A stretch of 64,000 bases of DNA from Sinorhizobium fredii (GCF_002944405.1 NZ_CP024307.1:3843001-3907000); one strand, 5' to 3'; shown: positions 19,498 to 29,499, numbered from the stretch's first letter. Notes: generated by a model not told the origin, from the letters alone. Numbers and translations are program-made.

Positions 19498-20679
19498 CTA
19501 CAGGCGCTCGACGCACATGGCGACGCCCATGCCGCCGCCGATGCAGAGGGTCGCAAGGCCCTTGGAAACGCCGCGCCGCTTCATCTCGAAGAGCAGCGTG
19601 TTCAGAACCCGGGCGCCAGACGCGCCGATCGGATGGCCGATGGCGATCGCGCCGCCGTTGACGTTGACGATCGACGGATCCCAGCCGAGATCCTTGTTGA
19701 CTGCGCAGGCCTGGGCCGCGAAGGCTTCGTTGGCCTCGACGAGTTCGACGTCGCCGATCGCCCAGCCGGCCTTCTCGAGCGCCTTGCGGGAGGCCGGGAT
19801 CGGGCCGGTGCCCATGATCTGCGGATCGACGCCGGCGGTTGCCCAGGAGACGATGCGGGCGAGCGGCTGAATGCCGCGCCTGGAGGCTTCCGCCTCGGTC
19901 ATCAGCAGCGTCGCGGCCGCGCCGTCATTGAGCCCGGAGGCATTGCCGGCGGTTACCGTGCCTTCCTTGTCGAAGGCGGGCCTGAGCTTGGCGACCGAAT
20001 CCAGCGTGGCGCCATGGCGGATATATTCGTCCTGGTCGACGGTCACGTAGCCCTTACGGGTCTTGACGACGAAGGGAACGATTTCGTCGGCGAACCGGCC
20101 GGCCTTCTGTGCGGCTTCCGCCTTGTTCTGCGAACGAAGCGCGAATTCGTCCTGCTCCTCGCGGGTAAGCTGCCACTTGCGCGCGACGTTCTCGGCGGTG
20201 ATGCCCATGTGGTAGCCGTAGAAGGCGTCGGTCAGGCCGTCCTTGATCATCGTGTCGATCATCTTGTAGTCGCCCATCTTGACGCCGCCGCGCAAATGCG
20301 CGCAATGCGGCGCCATCGACATCGACTCCATGCCGCCGGCAACGATGATGTTCGCATCGCCGGTGGCGATCTGCTGCATGCCGAGGGCGACGGCGCGCAA
20401 GCCCGAGCCGCAGAGCTGGTTCATGCCCCAGGCGGTCTTCTCCTGCGGCAGACCGGCCTTGATCGCCGCCTGACGCGCCGGGTTCTGCCCCTCGCCGGCC
20501 GGCAGCACCTGGCCGAGGATCACCTCGTCGACCTCGCCCGCCTCGACTCCGGCCCGTTCGAGGACCGCCTTGATGACCGTTGCACCCAGTTCATGAGCGG
20601 GAGTGTTGCCGAAGGCGCCGTTGAAGGACCCGACTGCGGTGCGAGCGGCGCTGGCGATCACGATGGAGGGATTGCTCAT
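19498..20679 (-). CDS. phaA: Acetyl-CoA acetyltransferase (beta-ketothiolase)
   Basis: Condenses two acetyl-CoA to acetoacetyl-CoA for polyhydroxybutyrate. 393 residues from the ATG at 20679 ([24 protein letters not shown], the standard thiolase start). The acylated Cys is in [11 protein letters not shown] near residue 88, the catalytic His in [16 protein letters not shown] near 348 and the second Cys in [11 protein letters not shown] near 378. A longer frame upstream would add 32 residues without thiolase character. First gene of the phaAB unit, divergent from the regulator gene phaR. Confidence 0.97.
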   Translation of the reverse strand: MSNPSIVIASAARTAVGSFNGAFGNTPAHELGATVIKAVLERAGVEAGEVDEVILGQVLPAGEGQNPARQAAIKAGLPQEKTAWGMNQLCGSGLRAVALGMQQIATGDANIIVAGGMESMSMAPHCAHLRGGVKMGDYKMIDTMIKDGLTDAFYGYHMGITAENVARKWQLTREEQDEFALRSQNKAEAAQKAGRFADEIVPFVVKTRKGYVTVDQDEYIRHGATLDSVAKLRPAFDKEGTVTAGNASGLNDGAAATLLMTEAEASRRGIQPLARIVSWATAGVDPQIMGTGPIPASRKALEKAGWAIGDVELVEANEAFAAQACAVNKDLGWDPSIVNVNGGAIAIGHPIGASGARVLNTLLFEMKRRGVSKGLATLCIGGGMGVAMCVERL

Positions 20680-20903
20680 GGGACGTTTCCTCTTGTTTCC
20701 TTTGCCTGGACGAGCAGACTGGCAAAGCCAGGAGCGCAAGTCAAACGCCTTGATGCTCTGCAACAAAAGCTTCACGGCCGGCGCCGTTCATCACCTTTTG
20801 CACCTGCGTCGCCGCAACGCACAAAGAGATTGTCAGCGGCGCTCTTTTGCGGATACTCTTAAAAAACACAATAAAGACGGGATGATGGGTAGAGGAGACC
20901 CTG

Positions 20904-21482
20904 ATGGCGAAGAACGAAGGCCAGATCGTTATCAAGAAATACGCCAACCGGCGGCTCTATAATACCGGCACGAGCACCTATGTAACCCTCGACGATCTGG
21001 CGGTGATGGTGAAGAGGGGCGAGGACTTCATCGTGCAGGACGCCAAGTCCGGCGAAGACATCACCCATTCCGTGCTGACGCAGATCATTTTCGAGCAGGA
21101 ATCGAAGACCGGCAACACGCTTCTGCCGATTTCCTTCCTCCGCCAGCTGATTTCCTTCTACGGCGACCAGATGCAGATGGTCGTACCGAGCTACCTCGAA
21201 CATTCGATGCAGGCCTTCACGGAACAGCAGGCCCAAATGCGCGAGCAGATCAACAAGGCTTTCGGCGACACGCCGCTCGGCAAGAACCTGCAGGTACCGC
21301 TGCAGCTCGTCGAGGAGCAGGTCAAGCGCAACACCGAAATGTTCCATCAGGCGATGCAGATGTTCTCGCCCTTCATGGCCGCTCCTCCGGCCAAGGAAAG
21401 CAAGAAGGCCGAGGCGAAGGACATCGACGAGCTCAAGGAACAACTGCGCGCATTGCAGACGAAGCTCGACAACTTGGGCTGA
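20904..21482 (+). CDS. phaR: Polyhydroxyalkanoate synthesis repressor
   Basis: 192-residue PhaR/AniA protein. The N-terminal PHB/PHA accumulation regulator domain (IVIKKYANRRLYNTGTSTYVTLDDLAVMVKRGEDF, about residues 9-70) binds DNA; the second domain and the helical tail (SMQAFTEQQAQMREQ and a final Lys/Glu coiled coil) are linked to polymer sensing. In S. meliloti PhaR (AniA) also affects carbon flow and exopolysaccharide. The gene is divergent from phaAB with a 224-base spacer that should hold both promoters and probably the PhaR operator, which I could not locate with confidence. Confidence 0.96.
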   Translation: MAKNEGQIVIKKYANRRLYNTGTSTYVTLDDLAVMVKRGEDFIVQDAKSGEDITHSVLTQIIFEQESKTGNTLLPISFLRQLISFYGDQMQMVVPSYLEHSMQAFTEQQAQMREQINKAFGDTPLGKNLQVPLQLVEEQVKRNTEMFHQAMQMFSPFMAAPPAKESKKAEAKDIDELKEQLRALQTKLDNLG

Positions 21483-21508
21483 CGTCCAATTTCCTCGCGA
21501 ACGAAGAT

Positions 21509-21546
21509 TCCCTCCCCAACCCTCCCCCTGGGGTCGGGAGGGGTTC
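21509..21546. repeat. GC-rich palindromic repeat after phaR
   Basis: CCCTCCCCAACCCTCCCCC then GGGG and GGGAGGGG form a G/C hairpin. The same unit occurs in the opposite orientation at 57047-57082. It may act as a weak terminator for phaR. Confidence 0.55.
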
Positions 21547-21571
21547 TCAAGGATGATCCCGACCGCAGCGA

Positions 21572-21600
21572 CGAAAAAAGGGCCGGCAGAGCCGACCCTT
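21572..21600 (-). terminator. Rho-independent terminator of rpmF
   Basis: Stem AAGGGCCGGC / GCCGACCCTT (21578-21587 with 21591-21600, one G-T pair) with a three-base loop and a run of T on the minus strand. Lies about 27 bases after the rpmF stop. Confidence 0.88.
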
Positions 21601-21626
21601 CGAACTTCATCCGCCAGCGGAAACGC

Positions 21627-21812
21627 TTATGCGTTTTCCTTCGGCGTCAGCACCTGACGGCCGCGATACATGCCGGTCTTCAGGTCGATGTGGTGCGGAC
21701 GGCGCAGCTCGCCGGAGTTCTTGTCTTCGACGTAGGTCGGAGCCTTGAGGGCGTCAGCGGAACGGCGCATGCCACGCTTGGACGGGCTCGTTTTTCTTTT
21801 CGGTACAGCCAT
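21627..21812 (-). CDS. rpmF: 50S ribosomal protein L32
   Basis: 61-residue L32, starting [18 protein letters not shown], the family hallmark; an upstream in-frame start at 21824 would add four residues and is not used in the family. The C-terminal part ([18 protein letters not shown]) replaces the zinc-ribbon cysteines found in some L32 proteins, so this is the cysteine-free type. The gene is alone, with its own terminator. Confidence 0.97.
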   Translation of the reverse strand: MAVPKRKTSPSKRGMRRSADALKAPTYVEDKNSGELRRPHHIDLKTGMYRGRQVLTPKENA

Positions 21813-22008
21813 TTCATTCTCCACTTATCGGGCAAAACACTGTTCAGCAGCCGAAAATGGCCGGGTCAAACAGATGTCGATCTCGGAAATTTCGCGCGCT
21901 TATACATGGCCGACCACGGTTTGACCAGTCCCCGCGCGCAAATTTTCGAATCGGAGCGGGACGAGGAAAAGTGTGAAGCGGTTGTCGGCCCCGCGTCCTG
22001 CCCCGGCT

Positions 22009-22656
22009 TCAAGCCTCGTCCTCGGGCACAATCCATGGCTCTGCCTTGGCCGCCTCCTCCCACTTGAGGAAGGCCGGGTGCGACTTGACGGCTTCCATAT
22101 AGGCGAGCGTTCCCGAATCGGTCGTCAGTTCGTACACTTCCAAACGGTTGACGACGGGGGCAAACATCGCGTCGGCGGCGGTGAAGCGGCTGAAAAGGAA
22201 GGGGCCGCCTGAGCGGGCGATCGCCTCGCGCCAGATCGCTTCAATCCGTGCGACGTCCTCCATGACGCCATCGGGAAGCGCGATCGCCTTCACCGACCGG
22301 CGGATGTTCATCGGGCAGGCGCCGCGCAACGCACGGAAGCCGGAGAGCATCTCCATCGAATAGCTGCGCGCCCGCGCCCGGTCCTCGCGGTCCTCCGGCC
22401 AGAGGCCGGCTTCCGGGAAGAGCTCGGCCGCGTACTCGATGATCGCCAGCGATTCCCAGACGCGCGTATCGCCGTGGTGAAGCACCGGCACGCGCCCCGT
22501 CGGCGAGATCTCGTGAAATTTCGGGTTTCCCGCCGGAAAGTCGAAAGGAATGACGACGTCTTCGAAGGGGATGCCGCAGCCTTCGAGCGCCAGCCATGGC
22601 CGAAGCGACCAGGACGAATAATTCTTGTTGCCGACATAAAGAACGAGCTTGGCCAT
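22009..22656 (-). CDS. Glutathione S-transferase family protein
   Basis: 215 residues. The N-terminal thioredoxin-fold domain has LVLYVGNKNYSSWSLRPWLAL with the Ser-rich active-site loop (SSWSLRP) and the cis-Pro motif PTGRVPVLHHGD, then ESLAIIEYAAELFP, which binds the gamma-glutamyl part of glutathione. A helical C-terminal domain follows with FTAADAMFAPVV, matching the conserved N-capping box. It resembles the YfcF/Zeta-like subgroups; the substrate is unknown. Single gene, convergent with nothing close. Confidence 0.9.
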   Translation of the reverse strand: MAKLVLYVGNKNYSSWSLRPWLALEGCGIPFEDVVIPFDFPAGNPKFHEISPTGRVPVLHHGDTRVWESLAIIEYAAELFPEAGLWPEDREDRARARSYSMEMLSGFRALRGACPMNIRRSVKAIALPDGVMEDVARIEAIWREAIARSGGPFLFSRFTAADAMFAPVVNRLEVYELTTDSGTLAYMEAVKSHPAFLKWEEAAKAEPWIVPEDEA

Positions 22657-22732
22657 GGATCCCTCACTGAATTTGATTTCGGCGAGAGGATTGCCACATC
22701 ACCGGCGGCAGGACCAATGAATTGCCTTCATC

Positions 22733-23506
22733 TCAATCATAAAGACATGTGATGTAGTCGCCGGACCGGCCGGCGCGGCGCTCGATCACCGAGGCGAGAC
22801 GCCTCAATCCCCGCCCCGGCTTGCCGGCATTGCGGTCGATCGGATTGGGGAGCGCTACGGCGAGCAGAGCGGCCTGGCGGCGCGAAAGCTTGGCGGCGGA
22901 AACGCCGAAATGATGCCGTGCGGCGGCTTCGACGCCGTAGATGCCGTCGCCCCACTCGGCGACATTCAGGTAGATTTCCATCATCCGCCGCTTGCTCCAG
23001 ACGAGATCGGCGACGACGGCGAGCGGCAATTCCAAGCCCTTGCGAATGAAGGAGCGGCCGTTCCAGAGATAGAGGTTTTTGACCGTCTGCATCGGAATGG
23101 TGCTGGCGCCGCGGGTCTGCTCGCCATCCAGCGCATCCTCGACGACGCCGCGCATCTGCGTCCAGTCGACCCCGTTGTGAGCGCAGAATTGGCCGTCCTC
23201 GGACATCATCACCGACTGGACGAGAACCGGCGCGATATCGTCGAACTCCACCCACTGCCGGTCATAGCCGCGCAGCAGCACGAGGTCGCGCAACATCAAT
23301 GTGGAAACAGGATGGATGAAATCGGCGAGGTAGACGAAGATAAGCAGGTAGGGAAGCAGGAGAATGGAGAGTGCCGCGAGAACGAGACGCCGGCGCCGCG
23401 TTCGCCAGGTGCGGCGCAAGGTGGACCAGCGGCCGGCGGACAACTCGCCCTCCTCGCGTTCTTCCGGAACGATGTCCACCGCCTGACTGTCTACCCCTCT
23501 GTCCAT
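22733..23506 (-). CDS. mtgA: Monofunctional peptidoglycan glycosyltransferase
   Basis: Polymerises lipid II into glycan strands at the inner membrane without transpeptidase activity. 257 residues with one membrane helix at about 40-62 and a GT51 domain: the catalytic Glu is in [17 protein letters not shown], followed by [17 protein letters not shown] (usual GGSTITQQ motif, here with PM), [25 protein letters not shown] and [16 protein letters not shown]. The replacement of the QQ pair by PMQ is characteristic of MtgA. An arginine-rich stretch precedes the helix. Divergent from ispA. Confidence 0.95.
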   Translation of the reverse strand: MDRGVDSQAVDIVPEEREEGELSAGRWSTLRRTWRTRRRRLVLAALSILLLPYLLIFVYLADFIHPVSTLMLRDLVLLRGYDRQWVEFDDIAPVLVQSVMMSEDGQFCAHNGVDWTQMRGVVEDALDGEQTRGASTIPMQTVKNLYLWNGRSFIRKGLELPLAVVADLVWSKRRMMEIYLNVAEWGDGIYGVEAAARHHFGVSAAKLSRRQAALLAVALPNPIDRNAGKPGRGLRRLASVIERRAGRSGDYITCLYD

Positions 23507-23656
23507 TCCCCCACTCTTATTTCATGAAACGCGAAAGTTGAACGGCCTTTCTCCGAGAAAGACAAGGGCGGCTGTGCACTCATCCCGAACAAAACGCGCG
23601 AACTGCGACTACAAAGTCCGTTGAAAGCCGCTCTTCCCCGTGCCAAAGAGCCTCTC

Positions 23657-24571
23657 ATGCAAGACGAGACAACATTTTTTGCGCAGCGCCTCAAGGCCGC
23701 GGCGCTGGCGGTGGAGAGCCAGCTTTCCGGACTCCTCGGACCTGCCGCCCAGACGGACGAAATTGCCCGCCCGCCACGGCTGCTCGAGGCCATGCGCCAC
23801 GGCGTGCTCAACGGCGGCAAGCGGCTGCGCCCGTTCCTCGTCACCGAAAGCACCGCCCTTCTCGGCGGCAGCGCCGAGGCAGCGATCAAAATCGGTGCGG
23901 CGCTCGAATGCGTGCATTGCTATTCGCTCGTCCATGACGATCTGCCGCCGATGGACGACGACGATATGAGGCGCGGTCAGCCGACCGTGCACATTGCCTT
24001 CGACGAAGCAACGGCGATCCTTGCCGGCGACAGTCTCCTGACCTTTGCCTTCGACATCATCGCGGCACCGGAAATGCCGCTTGCCGACCGCCAGAAGACG
24101 GCGCTTGTGCTTGCGTTGGCGCGCGCCGCCGGCCATGGCGGTATGGCGGGCGGCCAGGCGCTCGACCTCGCCGCCGAGAAGGATGCCCCCGACGAGGCGG
24201 GGATCGTCACGCTGCAGGCGATGAAGACCGGCGCCCTCCTCCGTTTCGCCTGCGAGGCGGGGGCGATCATTGCCGACGCCGCGGCCGAGGATCGCAGAAG
24301 CCTGCGCGCCTTCGGTGAGAAGATCGGCCTTGCCTTCCAGCTTGCCGACGACCTTCTCGACCTCACCGCCGACGCCGAGGCCATGGGCAAGGCCACCGGC
24401 AAGGACGCCGCCCGCGGCAAGGGCACGCTCGTCGCCCTACACGGCCAGTCCTGGGCCGAACGAGAGCTTGAAAGACTGGTGGTCGAGGCGGAAGAACTGC
24501 TGGCGCCCTACGGCAGCCGTTCGGCCGTTCTCGTCGAAACCGCCCGTTTCATCGCGAACCGGAGGAACTGA
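23657..24571 (+). CDS. ispA: Polyprenyl synthetase, farnesyl diphosphate synthase type
   Basis: Joins isopentenyl diphosphate to allylic diphosphates to make farnesyl (or geranylgeranyl) diphosphate. 304 residues from the ATG at 23657. First Asp-rich motif DDLPPMDDDD at about 94-103 preceded by HCYSLVHDD, second Asp-rich motif LADDLLD near 232; NGGKRLRP and GQALDL are also present. The two residues before the first Asp motif and its four-residue insertion fit bacterial FPP synthases. An in-frame TTG at 23621 is a weaker start. The gene is followed by hisC after six bases. Confidence 0.92.
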   Translation: MQDETTFFAQRLKAAALAVESQLSGLLGPAAQTDEIARPPRLLEAMRHGVLNGGKRLRPFLVTESTALLGGSAEAAIKIGAALECVHCYSLVHDDLPPMDDDDMRRGQPTVHIAFDEATAILAGDSLLTFAFDIIAAPEMPLADRQKTALVLALARAAGHGGMAGGQALDLAAEKDAPDEAGIVTLQAMKTGALLRFACEAGAIIADAAAEDRRSLRAFGEKIGLAFQLADDLLDLTADAEAMGKATGKDAARGKGTLVALHGQSWAERELERLVVEAEELLAPYGSRSAVLVETARFIANRRN

Positions 24572-24577
24572 ACTAAA

Positions 24578-25633
24578 ATGAGCAAATTCTGGTCGCCGAT
24601 CGTTTCGACGCTGAAGCCCTATGTTCCGGGCGAGCAGCCGCGCATCGCAAACCTCGTCAAGCTCAACACCAATGAGAGCCCCTACGGGCCCTCGGAGCAG
24701 GCGCTCGAGGCGATCCGGACGGCGGCAAGCGCCGATCTCCGGCTCTATCCGGATCCGGTCGCACTGGGCCTGAGGGAGGCGATCGCCGCACGCTATGGCG
24801 TCTCGGCCGGCGAGGTCTTCGTCGGCAACGGGTCCGACGAGGTGCTGGCGCACGCCTTCGCCGCACTGCTGAAGCACGACGAGCCGCTGCTCTATCCGGA
24901 CATTTCCTACAGCTTCTATCCGACCTATGCGGGGCTCTTCGGCATCGAAGCGATTGAAGTGCCGCTCAATGCGGCCTTCCGCATCGACATTGCCGACTAT
25001 CGCCGCGCCTCAGGCGCGATCATCCTTCCCAATCCCAACGCGCCGACCGGCATCGGCCTACCGCTTGCCGAGATCGAAAGACTGGTGGCGGAGCACCCCG
25101 ACCAGCCGGTGGTGATCGACGAGGCCTATATCGACTTCGGCGGCGAATCGGCGATCGCCCTCGTGCCGAAATACGACAACCTGCTGGTCGTGCAGACCTT
25201 TTCCAAGTCGCGGGCCCTGGCCGGCCTGCGTGTCGGTTTCGCCATCGGCCAGCGCGCGCTGATCGAGGCGCTCGAGCGCGTAAAGGACAGCTTCAATTCC
25301 TACCCGCTTGGCCGCGCCGCCCAGGCCGGTGCGACGGCTGCGATCAAGGACGACGCATGGTTCGAGGCAACCCGCGGCAAGATCATCGCGACGCGCGCGA
25401 GGTTGACCAATGAGTTGGAAAGGCGCGGCTTCGAGGTCCTGCCGTCGCAGGCGAATTTCGTCTTCGCCCGTCATCCGGACCATGAAGGACAGACGCTGGC
25501 CGCGAAGCTGCGCGAACGCGCCGTCATCGTCCGCCATTTCGCCAAGCCGCGAATCGCGGACTTCCTGCGGATCACCATCGGCACCGACGAGGAATGCGCA
25601 AGACTGGTCGCGGCGCTCGACGAGGTTCTCTGA
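24578..25633 (+). CDS. hisC: Histidinol-phosphate aminotransferase
   Basis: PLP enzyme of fold type I that converts imidazole acetol phosphate and glutamate to histidinol phosphate. 351 residues, with [12 protein letters not shown] at the N terminus (HisC hallmark), NPNAPTG, the DEAYIDF stretch and the PLP Lys in [15 protein letters not shown] near residue 210. It is co-transcribed with ispA, six bases away, although the pathways differ. Rhizobia carry several hisC-like genes, so this copy may act on other substrates such as aromatic amino acids. Confidence 0.92.
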   Translation: MSKFWSPIVSTLKPYVPGEQPRIANLVKLNTNESPYGPSEQALEAIRTAASADLRLYPDPVALGLREAIAARYGVSAGEVFVGNGSDEVLAHAFAALLKHDEPLLYPDISYSFYPTYAGLFGIEAIEVPLNAAFRIDIADYRRASGAIILPNPNAPTGIGLPLAEIERLVAEHPDQPVVIDEAYIDFGGESAIALVPKYDNLLVVQTFSKSRALAGLRVGFAIGQRALIEALERVKDSFNSYPLGRAAQAGATAAIKDDAWFEATRGKIIATRARLTNELERRGFEVLPSQANFVFARHPDHEGQTLAAKLRERAVIVRHFAKPRIADFLRITIGTDEECARLVAALDEVL

Positions 25634-25671
25634 GGCCGCGGCCTGTCTCGAGCGAGTGCGGCCGCCCCTCT

Positions 25672-25701
25672 CCTCGGATTTAACCCGGGTTAAACCCGAG
25701 G
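25672..25701. repeat. 30-base palindrome after hisC
   Basis: CCTCGGATTTAACCC followed by GGGTTAAACCCGAGG, 14 of 15 positions paired, starting about 40 bases after the hisC stop. It lacks a U-tract; it may stabilise the 3' end of the ispA-hisC message or be a dispersed element related to the one at 32167. Confidence 0.6.
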
Positions 25702-25752
25702 ACCAGCCCTCCCCCGCAAACGGCGCGAGGGGGTTGAAGCGTCACCGCAAGT

Positions 25753-25804
25753 CCCCTTCGCCCCGCTTGCGGGGAGAAGGTGGCCGGCAGGCCGGATGAG
25801 GGGC
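25753..25804 (+). repeat. GC-rich dispersed palindromic repeat, unit a
   Basis: CCCCTTCGCCCCGCTTGCGGGGAG with a GCGGGGAGAAGG arm, then TGGCCGGCAGGCCGGATGAGGGG. The same unit recurs at 27219-27268 (inverted) and 27361-27410. It is of a kind scattered in rhizobial intergenic regions. Confidence 0.8.
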
Positions 25805-25815
25805 AGATAACGGCG

Positions 25816-27069
25816 CTACTCCGCCGCCGCCTGGCCGTGGCCGAAGCGTTTCTCGATATAGTCGGCAACGAGAAGCTGGAAGTCCTCGGCGATCTTCGGG
25901 CCGCGCAAGGTCATCGCCTTCTGGCCGTCGATGAAGACCGGTGCGGCCGGCATCTCGCCGGTGCCGGGCAGCGAAATGCCGATATCGGCATGCTTGCTCT
26001 CGCCGGGGCCATTGACGATGCAGCCCATGACGGCGACCTTCAGCGCCTCGACGCCCGGATACTTCTCGCGCCAGACTGGCATGCTGGCGCGGATGTCCTC
26101 CTGGATCTTCTGGGCAAGTTCCTGGAAGACGGTGGAGGTGGTGCGGCCGCAGCCGGGACAGGCGGCGACGACGGGAATGAACTGGCGGAAGCCCATCACC
26201 TGCAGGAGCTCCTGCGCCACCTGTACCTCGCGGGTGCGGTCGCCGCCGGGCTCGGGGGTGAGCGAGATGCGGATCGTGTCGCCGATCCCCTGCTGCATCA
26301 GGATGCCGAGCGAGGCCGAGGAGGCGACGATGCCCTTGGTGCCCATGCCGGCCTCGGTAAGCCCGAGATGCAGCGCATGGTCGGAGCGGGCGGCAAGCAT
26401 CGCATAGACGGCGATCAGGTCCTGAACGCCGGAAACCTTGGCGGAAAGGATGATGCGGTTGCGCGGCAGGCCGAGCTCTTCCGCCAATTCCGCCGAGAGC
26501 AGCGCCGACTGCACGATCGTTTCGCGCGTCACCTCTTGCGCCGTCAGCGGCGAGCCCGCGGCCTGGTTCTCGTCCATCAGCCGCGTCAGCAGTTCCTGGT
26601 CGAGAGAGCCCCAGTTCACCCCGATGCGCACCGGCTTGTCGTAGCGGATCGCCATCTCGATGATCTCGGCGAACTGCTTGTCCTTCTTGTCCTTGAAGCC
26701 GACATTGCCCGGATTGATGCGGTATTTGGCAAGCGCCTCGGCGCAGGCCGGATGGTCGGCCAGGAGCTTGTGGCCGATATAGTGGAAGTCGCCGACGAGC
26801 GGCACGTCCATGCCGAGCCGCAGCAGCCTCTCGCGGATCTTCGGCACGGCGGCCGCACTGTCGTCGCGGTCGACGGTGATGCGCACCAGTTCCGAGCCCG
26901 CTTTGTGAAGAGCCGCCACCTGCGCGACCGTCGCGTCAATATCGGCCGTATCCGTATTCGTCATCGACTGGACGACGACCGGCGCGGCACCGCCGACGAT
27001 GACGCCGCCGACATCGACGGCGACCGAGGCACGGCGCGGCTTTGGCTCGAAATCGAAGGCAGAAGACAT
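25816..27069 (-). CDS. ispG: 4-hydroxy-3-methylbut-2-en-1-yl diphosphate synthase
   Basis: Reductive step of the MEP isoprenoid pathway, converting methylerythritol cyclodiphosphate to HMBPP with a 4Fe-4S cluster. 417 residues from the ATG at 27069 ([15 protein letters not shown]). N-terminal TIM-barrel part: [20 protein letters not shown] and [10 protein letters not shown]-terminal cluster cysteines in ACPGCGRT near 302-305 and GCIVNGPGE near 346. This bacterial form lacks the extra plant domain. With ispA 1.2 kb away, the region supplies isoprenoid precursors. Confidence 0.97.
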   Translation of the reverse strand: MSSAFDFEPKPRRASVAVDVGGVIVGGAAPVVVQSMTNTDTADIDATVAQVAALHKAGSELVRITVDRDDSAAAVPKIRERLLRLGMDVPLVGDFHYIGHKLLADHPACAEALAKYRINPGNVGFKDKKDKQFAEIIEMAIRYDKPVRIGVNWGSLDQELLTRLMDENQAAGSPLTAQEVTRETIVQSALLSAELAEELGLPRNRIILSAKVSGVQDLIAVYAMLAARSDHALHLGLTEAGMGTKGIVASSASLGILMQQGIGDTIRISLTPEPGGDRTREVQVAQELLQVMGFRQFIPVVAACPGCGRTTSTVFQELAQKIQEDIRASMPVWREKYPGVEALKVAVMGCIVNGPGESKHADIGISLPGTGEMPAAPVFIDGQKAMTLRGPKIAEDFQLLVADYIEKRFGHGQAAAE

Positions 27070-27218
27070 GAAGGCCTCTTTTTGGATCCCGCGGGCGGAG
27101 CGTGATACGGAAACCGCTCCGGCTTTCGTCATTCAGGTGGCGAAGGAAAGCGTACTTGTCAACGGCAACATCATGCGCTGACGGCGAATTGATGGCGGCG
27201 ACCGACGGCGCGGGAAGC

Positions 27219-27268
27219 GCCCCTCATCCCGCTGCCGCGACCTTCTCCCCGCAGGCGGGGAGAAGGGG
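27219..27268 (-). repeat. GC-rich dispersed palindromic repeat, unit b
   Basis: GCCCCTCATCCCGC, then CCTTCTCCCCGC / GCGGGGAGAAGG, the inverse orientation of the unit at 25753. It faces unit c across about 90 bases of unique sequence. Confidence 0.75.
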
Positions 27269-27360
27269 TCTGCCGCAAGCCTCGCTCCCCTTTCGCCGCA
27301 GAGCACGGCCGACAGCATACGCCGAGCGGACGAGGGAGTTCGGAACAAGCCGCGAGTCAC

Positions 27361-27410
27361 CTTCGCCTCGCCTGCGGGGAGAACGTGGCCGGCAGGCCGG
27401 TTGAGGGGCA
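27361..27410 (+). repeat. GC-rich dispersed palindromic repeat, unit c
   Basis: CTTCGCCTCGCCTGCGGGGAG, then GTGGCCGGCAGGCCGGTTGAGGGGC. Same unit as at 25753 with a few changes; lies 36 bases beyond the MFS gene stop codon. Confidence 0.75.
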
Positions 27411-27446
27411 GTCGCCTGTGCCAGCCGCGTTCCGTGCAACGGCGAT

Positions 27447-28640
27447 CTAATGCTCCCCGCCTTGATCCGCATGAACGGCGTGGTGCGACAGGAGAAGCAC
27501 GACGACGAAGAGAACGGGGAGCGATGCGAAGATCACCGCGAAACCGCTGTGCTCGGCAATGAAGCCGATCAGCGACGGCGCGAACAGCATGCCGGAATAG
27601 CCCATGGTGGTCGCGACGGCGAGGCCGATGCCCGGCTGCAGGCCGGGCATGTTGCCGCCGGCCGAAAAGGCGATCGGCACCATGTTGGAAATGCCGATGC
27701 CGGCGATGGCAAAACCGAGAACCGCTAAGGCCGCATTCGGCGCAAGCCCCGCCAGAACCATTCCCACCAGCGCAGTGACGGTGCAGACGCGCAGCGTCGT
27801 CGTCGCCCCGAAGCGATCGCGCACATGGTCGCCTGCAAAACGCATCGCCGCCATCGTCGCCGAGAAGGCGGCAAAGCCGAAGCCCGATAGCTCGACCGAG
27901 GCGCCGAGTTCATTGCGGAGATAGAGGGCGCCCCAGTCGAGCACAGCCCCTTCCGGCACCATGGAGAACAGCGCCATCAGGCCGACAAGCCACGGCAGCG
28001 GCGTCCTCGGCAGTCTGAGCTTCTCCTTGGCGGCCGCGGGATGCGGCTGATCTGCAAGGATCATCGGCCAGGCAGCAGCAAGGATCGCGGCGCAGAGGCA
28101 AGTCACCACGATCGCATGCGGCAGGACGCCGACGCGGGCCATCAGGAAGCCGCCGATGCCGGCGCCGATCAGACCGCCGAGGCTCCAATAGGCGTGGCAG
28201 GAGGACATGATGGCCCGGCGCATCGATTTCTCGACCTCGACGGCATTGGCATTCATCGCCACGTCCATGGCGCCGACGAAGCCGCCGAGCAGGAACATGC
28301 CGAGCGCCGCCGCCCAGACGTTCGGCACCAGCGTCAGCACGAGCAGCAGGGGCGAGAGGATGATCGCCGTGGCCTTGGCCACCTTCTGCGAGCCGATGCG
28401 AGCAATGTAGCCACCGGCGATCGGCATCAGCACCAGCGAGCCGATGCCGAACACGAGGATAAGGAGGCCGAGCACACTCTCGCCGATCCCGAGCCGATCC
28501 TTGAATTCGGGGATCTTCGGGGCCCAGCTGCCGGTGACGAAGCCGTTCATCAGGAACAGGAGGGAGACGGCGAGCCGGTTCTTCGACATGTAGCCCTGTC
28601 GGACTGCGACCTTCGGGGCGGTGTCTGTGCGCTGATCCAT
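27447..28640 (-). CDS. MFS transporter (YbjJ/FucP-like)
   Basis: 397-residue inner-membrane protein with about twelve helices. The start MSKNRLAVSLLFLMNGFVTGSWAPKIPEFKDRLGIGESVLGLLILVFGIGSL is typical of the sugar-permease-like MFS group that contains E. coli YbjJ. I start at the ATG at 28640 (MDQRTDTAPK) because GGAAAG lies upstream. It follows a DeoR-family repressor gene by about 76 bases on the same strand and probably belongs to its regulon. The substrate is not predictable; a sugar or sugar derivative is a guess from the regulator family. Confidence 0.85.
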   Translation of the reverse strand: MDQRTDTAPKVAVRQGYMSKNRLAVSLLFLMNGFVTGSWAPKIPEFKDRLGIGESVLGLLILVFGIGSLVLMPIAGGYIARIGSQKVAKATAIILSPLLLVLTLVPNVWAAALGMFLLGGFVGAMDVAMNANAVEVEKSMRRAIMSSCHAYWSLGGLIGAGIGGFLMARVGVLPHAIVVTCLCAAILAAAWPMILADQPHPAAAKEKLRLPRTPLPWLVGLMALFSMVPEGAVLDWGALYLRNELGASVELSGFGFAAFSATMAAMRFAGDHVRDRFGATTTLRVCTVTALVGMVLAGLAPNAALAVLGFAIAGIGISNMVPIAFSAGGNMPGLQPGIGLAVATTMGYSGMLFAPSLIGFIAEHSGFAVIFASLPVLFVVVLLLSHHAVHADQGGEH

Positions 28641-28716
28641 TGTTAACTTTCCGCTGCCGGACAAGCCGGCTCAAACTGATTCTGATACGTTTGCCGTTCG
28701 GGCTGTGCCGCGATGC

Positions 28717-29499
28717 TCATCCGGCGCGCTCGCCCGCAAGAACGACACGTGCCCCTCGCGCGGTGAATGCGGCGATCTCGGCTTCCGGTGCATCCGCCTC
28801 GAGGATGAGAGTCGAACCGGCGTCGATACCGACCACGGCATGCGGCGCGGCCGTGCCGAGCTTGTCCGTCGTGATGGCGGCAAGCACCGAGCGGCTGCGC
28901 GAGGCGATCAGCCGCTTGAATTCCGCATCCTCGAAATGGAAGGCCGTCAGCCCCGCCTCGGCGTCGGCACCGCATGTCCCGAGAAGGCAGAGATCGGGCC
29001 GCAGCAACGCGGCGTCACGTTGTGCCCTCGCCCCGACCGCCGCGCCGACCGCACGGTCGAGGGGTCCGCCGATCAGGATAAGGTCGAGCCCCGGCTTTTC
29101 CATCAAGGCGGAGGCGATCAGCGGCGTGTTGGTGACGATCGTCGCCGTGAGGTCCGGGGCGATCACCCGGGCGATCGCCAGATTGGTCGAGCCCGCATCG
29201 ACAAACACGGTCATGCCGCGCTCTATGAAGCCGACCGATGCCCGCGCCAGCACCGCCTTGCGTTCCGAAGCGAGCGCCGCTCGCTCGCTTAACGAGCCTG
29301 CGTCCGGAGCGATCGGCAGGGCGCCGCCATAGACGCGCTCGCAAAGACCAGCCGCGGCCATTTCGCGCAAGTCGCGCCGAATCGTGTCGTCGGAAACGTT
29401 GAGTTCGCGCGCGAGATCCGCCGCCAGAACGCGGCCATTGGTTCTCAGGCGCTCCCGGATCAGGGATTTTCTTTCGCGGAGCAGCAGTTCGATCGCCAT
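28717..29499 (-). CDS. DeoR family transcriptional regulator
   Basis: 260 residues: N-terminal DeoR-type winged helix (RKSLIRERLRTNGRVLAADLARELNVSDDTIRRDLREMAAAGLCERVYGGA, about 8-60) and a C-terminal sugar-phosphate-sensing domain with the DAGSTN motif, GPLDRAVGA and GTCGADAEAG. Family members respond to phosphorylated sugars. It is the first gene of a probable regulator-MFS operon and is divergent from the amino acid ABC transporter. Because the 270-base spacer lies between both units, it could affect either. Confidence 0.9.
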   Translation of the reverse strand: MAIELLLRERKSLIRERLRTNGRVLAADLARELNVSDDTIRRDLREMAAAGLCERVYGGALPIAPDAGSLSERAALASERKAVLARASVGFIERGMTVFVDAGSTNLAIARVIAPDLTATIVTNTPLIASALMEKPGLDLILIGGPLDRAVGAAVGARAQRDAALLRPDLCLLGTCGADAEAGLTAFHFEDAEFKRLIASRSRSVLAAITTDKLGTAAPHAVVGIDAGSTLILEADAPEAEIAAFTARGARVVLAGERAG

